From CAYVQE01 sp964633205 (GTDB lineage: Bacteria; Myxococcota; B64-G9), in contig CAZWFN010000164.1 in assembly GCA_964633205.1 (NCBI GenBank), forward strand, positions 1-12,829: a DNA stretch of 12,829 bases, given 5' to 3'. A model generated the notes under the pieces. That model saw only the letters and a program-made list of their open reading frames with translations. It searched no databases and was not told where the DNA came from. This document shows positions 8,356 through 12,829 of this stretch, one piece after another (position 1 is the stretch's first letter; every line of letters begins with the position of its first letter). The translations under genes were made by a program, and so were the position numbers.

Positions 8356-8367
8356 TAGCGGGGTGCG

Positions 8368-8396
8368 AGTCTATGCGCCCGATCGGGCGCTGTCAA
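8368..8396 (-). promoter_or_regulatory. Strong sigma70-type promoter for rbfA-nrnA-truB with palindromic spacer
   Basis: On the minus strand a perfect TTGACA (8391-8396) is followed after exactly 17 bases by TAGACT (8368-8373). Transcription would start near 8361, about 70 bases before the rbfA-nrnA ATG. Sixteen of the 17 spacer bases (8375-8390) form the perfect palindrome GCGCCCGATCGGGCGC. A dimeric DNA-binding protein sitting between -35 and -10 would directly block or remodel polymerase binding. Confidence 0.8.
8375..8390. promoter_or_regulatory. Candidate operator: 16-bp perfect palindrome between -35 and -10
   Basis: GCGCCCGATCGGGCGC fills the promoter spacer of rbfA-nrnA. Dyad operators in this position are known for repressors and for MerR-type activators (which usually use 19-20-bp spacers). 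The spacer is an optimal 17 bp, so repression is the simpler reading. No regulator gene is adjacent. Confidence 0.5.
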
Positions 8397-8460
8397 CCGG
8401 AATGGGGCGGTTCTTCACGCGATTTCGACCACCTGGGCCCTGGGCCGGCGGCGCTTCGGA

Positions 8461-8489
8461 TTGAAATGGGCGCCGCTCTCTGGCAAAAT
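8461..8489 (+). promoter_or_regulatory. Candidate sigma70 promoter for the aminomutase gene
   Basis: TTGAAA (8461-8466, 5 of 6 to consensus), a 17-base spacer and CAAAAT (8484-8489, 4 of 6) lie just before the gene. Transcription would start near 8496, giving a leader of about 24 bases with GGAGGA (8508-8513). It is divergent from the rbfA-nrnA promoter, whose -35 box is 64 bases to the left. Confidence 0.6.
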
Positions 8490-8519
8490 CGCCCGGCGAT
8501 CGCCAGCGGAGGACGACCG

Positions 8520-10439
8520 ATGAGCGCCAAGCGAAACCGGCCCGGCCAGCAACGGGACAGAATACCCATCTCGACCAAGGTCGACGTCGATGTGTTCTCG
8601 GATGCGCGCGACATGCGGCAGCGGCGTTTCTCGGTCGAGGGTGAGGAAGTGCTCGAGCAGCTGTGGGACGTCAACCCGCAGCTCAGCGACATCCTGGAGA
8701 AAGCCGAGACGCTGGAGCAGGCCCGCAGCGGCCTGTACGATTACCTGGAGTCGCTCGAGCGCGCGGGCTTCGCCGTCGACAGCCGCCTGCACGTGCTGGA
8801 GAACGCCATCGTGCGCGATGCGGTGGGGGCGTTCCGCAGCCTGATCGGTCCGGTCAACGAGAAACGCACCGGATACTCCGCGCTGGACTGCCTGTGGAAG
8901 CTGGCCCGCGAGCGGCGGTCCGAGCTGGCCTGGGGGGTCAACGTCAGCTTTCTGATGGAGATGCTGCACCTGTTTCGGGCCGTCTCCGGCAAGGCGGGCG
9001 TCTACAGCCCGGACGCGGTCGGGCGCCAGGTGCCGGATTTCCTGCGCCTCAGCGGGCGGCAAGCGGCCCGCCACCGCTCCGAGCAGCTCGACGCCATGGC
9101 CGAGCGGATGCAGCGCTACTTCGCGCGCTATCCCTCCGGGCTGGAGCCGGAGGTGGTCGCCCGCCGGGCCGAGAACCGGGCGCGCATCCTGGAGTACTAC
9201 GGCGCCGGTGAGCAGGACTGGCAGGACTACCGCTGGCATCTGCGCAATGTGATCAAGAAGCCCGAACCGCTGCTGGATCTGGTGCAGATCTCGCGCGAGC
9301 GGCGCCAGGCGCTGCGCAAGGCGGTCGAGGCCCGCCTGCCGGTCGGCATCACCCCGTACTACCTGGGGCTGATGGACCGCGATCGCGGGCTGCGGCTGGA
9401 CCACGCCGTGCGCGCCCAGGTCATCCCGCCGTCGGACTATGTCGAGGCCATGGCCGCCAACCGCGACGACCGCGAGTCGGTCTTCGACTTCATGGGCGAG
9501 CACGACACCTCACCGATCGGGCTGGTGACCCGGCGCTACCCGCTGATCTGCATCCTAAAGCCCTTCAACACCTGCGCCCAGATCTGCGTCTACTGCCAGC
9601 GCAACTGGGAGATCGACGAGTGCATGGCGCCAGATGCCCGCGCCGGCAAGCGCGAGCTGGATCGGGCGCTGGCCTGGATCGAGCAGCATGCCGGGGTGGG
9701 CGACGTGCTGATCACCGGCGGCGATCCGATGATCCTGGCCGACGAGCAGTTGGAGCGGATCCTGGAGCGCCTGGCCGCGGCCGAGCACGTCTACCGCATC
9801 CGCATCGGCACCCGCACCCCGGTGGTGCTGCCGATGCGCTGGTCCGAGGCCACCGCCGACCTGCTGGCACGCTACCACCAGCCCGGCCGGCGCGAGGTGG
9901 CGGTGGTGACCCACTTCGAGCACCCCTACGAGATCACCCCCGAGGCCATGCAGGCCGTGCAGCTCATCCGCCGCCGCGGCATGGGCGTATACAACCAGCA
10001 GGTGTTCACCATCGAGAACTCGCGCCGATTCGAAACGGTCAAGCTGCGCAAGGACTTGCGCAGCATCGGGGTCGACCCCTACTATACGTTCAACATGAAG
10101 GGCAAGGAGGAGACCCGGCGGCTGATGGTGCCCATCGCCCGCCTGCTGCAGGAGCGGCGCGAGGAGGCCCGGCTGCTGCCCGGGCTCGACCGGACCGACG
10201 AGCCGGTGTTCAACGTGCCCCGGCTGGGCAAGAACCAGCTGCAGGCGATGCAGGACCATCGGCTGGTGATGATCAAGCCCGACGGCGCCCGGATCTACGA
10301 GTTCCACCCCTGGGAGAAGAACATCGTGCCCATGCCGCCGTACAACTACACCGATGTGCCCGTCCACGAGTACCTGCTCGAGCTGGCCGCCCGCGGCGAG
10401 AGCATCGAGGACTACAAGACCATCTGGTACTACTACTGA
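8520..10439 (+). CDS. eam: KamA-family radical SAM aminomutase, probable glutamate 2,3-aminomutase with N-terminal extension
   Basis: This 639-residue protein is predicted to convert L-alpha-glutamate to L-beta-glutamate using a 4Fe-4S cluster, S-adenosylmethionine and PLP. The radical-SAM cluster motif is CAQICVYC (C352, C356, C359). ITGGDP (398-403) and a PLP-binding lysine in PRLGKNQ (K571) fit the KamA family. In lysine 2,3-aminomutase two aspartates (D293, D330 in Clostridium) hold the substrate epsilon-amino group. Here those positions are K527 (FNMKGK) and N565 (FNVPRLGK), the Lys/Asn pair reported for clostridial glutamate 2,3-aminomutase. The KamA core starts near DWQDYRWHLRN (233-243). 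About 180 N-terminal residues, mostly charged and probably helical, go beyond the clostridial enzymes and were not recognised. ATG 8520 follows GGAGGA by 6 bases; an earlier in-frame ATG at 8328 has no such site and would overrun the promoters. It lies alone on the plus strand amid minus-strand translation genes. Beta-glutamate is a compatible solute. Family call is firm; substrate is inferred from two residues. Confidence 0.88.
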   Translation: MSAKRNRPGQQRDRIPISTKVDVDVFSDARDMRQRRFSVEGEEVLEQLWDVNPQLSDILEKAETLEQARSGLYDYLESLERAGFAVDSRLHVLENAIVRDAVGAFRSLIGPVNEKRTGYSALDCLWKLARERRSELAWGVNVSFLMEMLHLFRAVSGKAGVYSPDAVGRQVPDFLRLSGRQAARHRSEQLDAMAERMQRYFARYPSGLEPEVVARRAENRARILEYYGAGEQDWQDYRWHLRNVIKKPEPLLDLVQISRERRQALRKAVEARLPVGITPYYLGLMDRDRGLRLDHAVRAQVIPPSDYVEAMAANRDDRESVFDFMGEHDTSPIGLVTRRYPLICILKPFNTCAQICVYCQRNWEIDECMAPDARAGKRELDRALAWIEQHAGVGDVLITGGDPMILADEQLERILERLAAAEHVYRIRIGTRTPVVLPMRWSEATADLLARYHQPGRREVAVVTHFEHPYEITPEAMQAVQLIRRRGMGVYNQQVFTIENSRRFETVKLRKDLRSIGVDPYYTFNMKGKEETRRLMVPIARLLQERREEARLLPGLDRTDEPVFNVPRLGKNQLQAMQDHRLVMIKPDGARIYEFHPWEKNIVPMPPYNYTDVPVHEYLLELAARGESIEDYKTIWYYY

Positions 10440-10446
10440 TGACCGA

Positions 10447-10478
10447 GGCTGCCCCGGGAGGCTCGGACCCGGGCAGCC
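10447..10478. terminator. GC-rich hairpin between convergent aminomutase and zinc-ribbon genes
   Basis: GGCTGCCCCGGG (10447-10458) pairs with CCCGGGCAGCC (10468-10478) around a 9-base loop, with one bulged C: 11 base pairs. It begins 7 bases after the aminomutase stop and ends 12 bases before the stop of the opposing gene, a usual place for a bidirectional terminator. No T-tract is present on either side. Confidence 0.55.
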
Positions 10479-10490
10479 GGCCGGCTGGGC

Positions 10491-10829
10491 TCAGACCTGG
10501 TGGGCGTGGAGCTGGATGGTGGCCAGCTCGCCCTGGTCCAGGAAGATGGCGGCGCAGCTTCGACACAGGTTGATGGTCACGCCGCCCGGGGCAGCGGCCG
10601 CGATCATGTCCTGGTCGCAGCGCGGACAGTGGGCGGGCAGGGCGTCCATCATGTCCGAGGTGGGCGAAAATTTGAGCTTGTCCGCCACGTTGCCCTGCTC
10701 TTCGCCGATCAGCTGCAACAGCTCACCGCGATCCAGGTACAGCCCCTTGCAGGCCGGGCAGCGTTCGACGGCCACGCCGGCATAGGATTCGGCCGCCATC
10801 GCCTGCTTGCGGCACTTCGGGCAATTCAT
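10491..10829 (-). CDS. Small double zinc-ribbon protein (zf-TFIIB type)
   Basis: The 112-residue protein consists of two tandem copies of the same module. The first has C3, C6, C24, C27 followed by LYLDRGELLQL (30-40); the second has C68, C71, C89, C92 followed by IFLDQGELATI (95-105). The spacing CPxC-x17-CxxC-x5-LDxGEL matches the zf-TFIIB (transcription factor zinc-finger) domain family, whose bacterial members are small and of unknown function. The start ATG 10829 follows GGAGGT by 6 bases, although an in-frame codon exists further upstream. No catalytic residues, signal peptide or membrane segment are present. It lies 78 bp downstream of ylxP and may share its transcript. Zinc or nucleic-acid binding is plausible from the fold; no specific role can be assigned. 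Confidence 0.87.
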   Translation of the reverse strand: MNCPKCRKQAMAAESYAGVAVERCPACKGLYLDRGELLQLIGEEQGNVADKLKFSPTSDMMDALPAHCPRCDQDMIAAAAPGGVTINLCRSCAAIFLDQGELATIQLHAHQV

Positions 10830-10907
10830 GAACCACCTCCGGCCGCCAGTGTAGCGCCCGCAAAACGCACGCACAAGGTCAACTCGGCCGGCGGCGCCGG
10901 GCGGGGC

Positions 10908-11207
10908 TCATTCGCCGTGGCCCAGGTTGAGGATCTCAATCTCGCGGTCGGCCACCACGGCCGTGCCCACCGACTCGACGAAACCGACGACCCGGTCGAG
11001 CACCGAGTTGATCACCCGGCGGTCGTTGCCCACCGCGGCCAGGCCGATCTCCGCCTGGCGATGGGCGTCCTGGTGGGCGGTCTCGGCCACCGCCACCGAG
11101 AAACGACTGCGGGTGCGTTCGATGATCTGGCGCACCACCTTGCGCTTGCCCTTGAGCGAGTCGTTCTCGGGCAGAAACAGGGTCAGGCGGACCACGCCGA
11201 CGACCAT
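10908..11207 (-). CDS. ylxP: DUF503 family protein YlxP
   Basis: The 99-residue protein has the full family length and pattern: MVVGVVRLTLFLPENDSLKGKRKVVRQIIERTRSRF is its N-terminal signature in sequence order (beta strand, SLKxKR motif, helix), then SVAVAETAHQD and a C-terminal beta strand with REIEILN. DUF503 proteins are encoded beside infB and rbfA in many bacteria and are thought to act with ribosomes or RNA, but the biochemical role is not established. ATG 11207 follows GGAGGT by 6 bases. Unlike the tight packing often found in this cluster, 136 bp with several inverted repeats separate it from infB, and rbfA is not directly downstream. Confidence 0.9.
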   Translation of the reverse strand: MVVGVVRLTLFLPENDSLKGKRKVVRQIIERTRSRFSVAVAETAHQDAHRQAEIGLAAVGNDRRVINSVLDRVVGFVESVGTAVVADREIEILNLGHGE

Positions 11208-11220
11208 CGGACTACCTCCG

Positions 11221-11232
11221 GCGCCTAGGCGC
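11221..11232. promoter_or_regulatory. 12-bp perfect palindrome before the ylxP ribosome binding site
   Basis: GCGCCTAGGCGC is a perfect dyad immediately upstream of the GGAGGT of ylxP. It shares GCGCC/GGCGC outer arms with the 16-bp palindrome in the rbfA-nrnA promoter, but the centres differ. It could be an operator or a minimal RNA stem; chance is possible in GC-rich DNA. Confidence 0.35.
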
Positions 11233-11250
11233 TTTGTGATGCCCGAACGA

Positions 11251-11260
11251 CAACATGTTG
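11251..11260. promoter_or_regulatory. CAACATGTTG palindrome in the infB-ylxP gap
   Basis: A perfect 10-bp palindrome is flanked by CGA on the left and GTCG on the right, extending the dyad to CGAC-AACATGTT-G-GTCG with one unpaired base. It lies about 45 bases upstream of the ylxP start in an AT-richer patch. No convincing -35/-10 pair could be placed around it. Confidence 0.35.
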
Positions 11261-11304
11261 GTCGAAACGGATGCAACCACAAAAGAGCGGGCACGATTAA
11301 GCCA

Positions 11305-11338
11305 ACACCCGACGCAAGCGAAGCCTTGCGTCGGGTGT
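11305..11338 (-). terminator. Perfect 14-bp hairpin directly downstream of infB
   Basis: ACACCCGACGCAAG (11305-11318) and CTTGCGTCGGGTGT (11325-11338) pair without a mismatch around a 6-base loop that reads GCUUCG on the transcript. It starts 5 bases after the infB stop codon. Downstream the minus strand reads TGGCTTAAT, only weakly T-rich. It is the longest perfect hairpin immediately following a gene in this window and probably ends or stabilises the infB transcript. Confidence 0.65.
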
Positions 11339-11343
11339 ATGCA

Positions 11344-12829
11344 CTAGCCCTGAATGGAAGGTCGCTGTTCCTCGGTCTGGTAGGCTTCGACCACGTCGCC
11401 GCGCTTGATGTCGTTGTAGCCCTCGAGTCCGACACCACACTCGTAACCGGCGTTGACCTCGCGTGCATCGTCCTTGAAGCGCTTGAGTGAGCTGAGCCTG
11501 CCGTCGTAGATCTCGACGCTGTCGCGCAGCAGGCGCACCTTGGCGTTGCGCACCATCTTGCCGTCGAGCACCGATACGCCGGCCACCGTGCCCACCTTGG
11601 GCACCACGAACAGGTCGCGGACCTCGGCGCGGCCGATGACGTTCTCCTTGACCATGGAGGGCAGCAGGCCCTCCTGGGCGGCCCGGATCTCCTCGGTCAT
11701 CTTGTAGATGACGTTGTAGACCCGGATCTCCTGGCCCACCCTTTGGGCCAGCTTCTTGGCGTTGGGATCGGGGCGCACGTTGAAGCCCACCAGCATGGCG
11801 CTGGAGGCGGAGGCCAGGTTGACATCGGTCTCGCTGATGGCGCCCACGCCATGGTGGATGACCTTGACCGCCACCTTCTGGGTCGACAGCTTCTCCAGCG
11901 ACTGGCGCACGGCCTCGGCCGTGCCCTGCACGTCGGCCTTGACCACCACCTTGAGCTCGAGCTTCTCCGCGCCGGCCAGCTGCTCGTAGAAGTCCTCCAG
12001 GCTCAGCTTGGCGGTCTGGCCTTCCTTGGCTACCCGGGCTTGCTCCTGGCGGTGGGCGATGACCTTCTTGGCCTCGCGCTCGTTCTTGACGATGTAGAAC
12101 TCTTCGCCGGCCATGGGCACTTCGTTCAGGCCCTGGACCTGCACCGGACGTCCGGGCGAGATCCGCTCGACCTCGTTGCCCTCGTGATCGAACATGGCCC
12201 GTATCCGCCCGTAAGCCGTGCCGACCAGGATGGTGTTGCCCCGGTCCAGGGTGCCGGCCTGGACCAGCAGGGTGGCCACCGGGCCGCGGCCGCGGTCCAG
12301 CCGCGCCTCGACCACACGGCCCATGGCTTCCTTGTTGGGGTTGGCCGTGAGCTCCATCATCTCGGCTTGCAGTAGAATGCTCTCCAGCAAGGCGTCGAGG
12401 CCCTGGCCGGTCTTGGCCGAGACCTCCACCACGATGGTGTCGCCGCCCCAGTCCTCGGGCACCAGCTCGTGCTTGGTCAGGTCCTGGCGCGCTCGCTCGG
12501 CGTTGGCATTGGGCAGGTCGATCTTGTTGACGGCCACGATGATCGGCACGCCGGCGTCCCTGGAGTGGTTGATGGCCTCGATTGTCTGCGGCATGATGCC
12601 GTCATCCGCCGCCACCACCAGCACCACGATGTCGGTCACCGAGGCGCCGCGGGCCCGCATGGCGGTGAAGGCCTCGTGGCCCGGGGTGTCGATGAAGGTG
12701 ATGGTGCCCTCGGGCCGGACGACCTCATAGGCACCGATGTGCTGGGTGATGCCACCGTGCTCGCCGCTGGTGACATTGGCGTGGCGGATGGCGTCCAGGA
12801 TGGAGGTCTTGCCGTGGTCGACGTGGCCC
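11344..12829 (-). CDS. infB: Translation initiation factor IF-2 (N-terminus beyond window edge)
   Basis: IF-2 is the GTPase that brings fMet-tRNA to the 30S P site and promotes subunit joining. The window shows the last 494 residues. The frame enters at the G1 P-loop, GHVDHGKT, so the variable N-terminal region is missing. Then come switch I GGITQHIGAY, G3 DTPGHEAF, G4 NKID and G5 SAKTGQGLD, followed by domain II, domain C1 and the fMet-tRNA-binding domain C2, which ends YECGVGLEGYNDIKRGDVVEAYQ. All GTPase motifs are intact. The stop is TAG, unlike the TGA used by most neighbours. A perfect hairpin follows at once, separating infB from ylxP. Confidence 0.98.
   Translation of the reverse strand, partial: GHVDHGKTSILDAIRHANVTSGEHGGITQHIGAYEVVRPEGTITFIDTPGHEAFTAMRARGASVTDIVVLVVAADDGIMPQTIEAINHSRDAGVPIIVAVNKIDLPNANAERARQDLTKHELVPEDWGGDTIVVEVSAKTGQGLDALLESILLQAEMMELTANPNKEAMGRVVEARLDRGRGPVATLLVQAGTLDRGNTILVGTAYGRIRAMFDHEGNEVERISPGRPVQVQGLNEVPMAGEEFYIVKNEREAKKVIAHRQEQARVAKEGQTAKLSLEDFYEQLAGAEKLELKVVVKADVQGTAEAVRQSLEKLSTQKVAVKVIHHGVGAISETDVNLASASSAMLVGFNVRPDPNAKKLAQRVGQEIRVYNVIYKMTEEIRAAQEGLLPSMVKENVIGRAEVRDLFVVPKVGTVAGVSVLDGKMVRNAKVRLLRDSVEIYDGRLSSLKRFKDDAREVNAGYECGVGLEGYNDIKRGDVVEAYQTEEQRPSIQG

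Noticed and set aside
6829..8358. 509-codon plus-strand frame opposite rbfA-nrnA (and a similar one at 6042-6983 opposite truB)
   Set aside because: Both mirror clear minus-strand genes and have no family resemblance; they are explained by GC-rich codon bias.
8328..8519. Longer 5' end for the aminomutase starting at ATG 8328
   Set aside because: It would run through the rbfA-nrnA promoter and the aminomutase promoter. It has no good Shine-Dalgarno and adds residues without family character; ATG 8520 has GGAGGA at ideal spacing.
9555..10367. Minus-strand frame opposite the aminomutase core
   Set aside because: It covers the region that encodes the radical SAM and PLP motifs on the plus strand; no ribosome binding site or domain of its own.

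Overview
This is a GC-rich (by eye about two thirds G+C) chromosomal segment of a bacterium. It carries the translation/RNA-processing cluster infB - ylxP - rbfA - nrnA - truB - rpsO - pnp - dut, all on the minus strand, flanked and interrupted by accessory genes. The cluster order, a zinc-ribbon-headed Ser/Thr kinase, a DUF503 (YlxP) gene next to infB and vertebrate-like -35/-10 sigma70 boxes all fit a deltaproteobacterial-type lineage (Desulfobacterota/Myxococcota and relatives). This assignment is an inference from gene content; no rRNA or species marker is present.

Layout, left to right. 1-1328 (minus, cut by the left edge): a Ser/Thr protein kinase with an N-terminal Cys4 zinc ribbon and a low-complexity acidic tail built on a 15-bp tandem repeat. 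1560-2735 (plus): an iron-alcohol-dehydrogenase-fold oxidoreductase with an altered metal-ligand set. It converges with dut (2745-3206, minus), which lies 9 bp behind pnp (3216-5321, minus). A 293-bp gap with several strong inverted repeats separates pnp from rpsO (5615-5887), which has its own good promoter. Upstream are truB (6003-6941) and an unusual single reading frame that joins RbfA to an NrnA-type DHH/DHHA1 phosphoesterase (6931-8292); the two genes overlap by 11 bp. A divergent control region (8293-8519) holds one promoter for rbfA-nrnA, with a perfect 16-bp palindrome inside its spacer, and one for a plus-strand radical-SAM aminomutase (8520-10439). Residues at key positions mark that enzyme as a glutamate 2,3-aminomutase rather than a lysine 2,3-aminomutase. 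It converges on a small double zinc-ribbon protein (10491-10829, minus), followed by ylxP (10908-11207) and infB (11344 to the right edge, lacking its N-terminus).

How the parts fit. IF2 (initiation), RbfA (30S maturation), TruB (tRNA Psi55), S15 (30S assembly) and PNPase (3'-5' RNA decay) are housekeeping. NrnA-type enzymes finish RNA decay by hydrolysing the short oligonucleotides left by exonucleases such as PNPase. Here that activity is covalently linked to a ribosome-maturation factor. The usual single operon is split into at least three transcription units: infB, then ylxP/zinc ribbon, then rbfA-nrnA-truB with rpsO-pnp-dut. The split coincides with the insertion of the aminomutase gene on the opposite strand. 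Beta-glutamate, the expected aminomutase product, is a known compatible solute, which hints at a saline or osmotically variable habitat.

No mobile element, CRISPR array, tRNA, rRNA or attachment site was seen. The window is mostly conserved core genome. The points most worth following are the RbfA-NrnA fusion, the aminomutase with its extra N-terminal domain, the palindrome-in-spacer promoter, and the stem-loops around rpsO-pnp and infB-ylxP.
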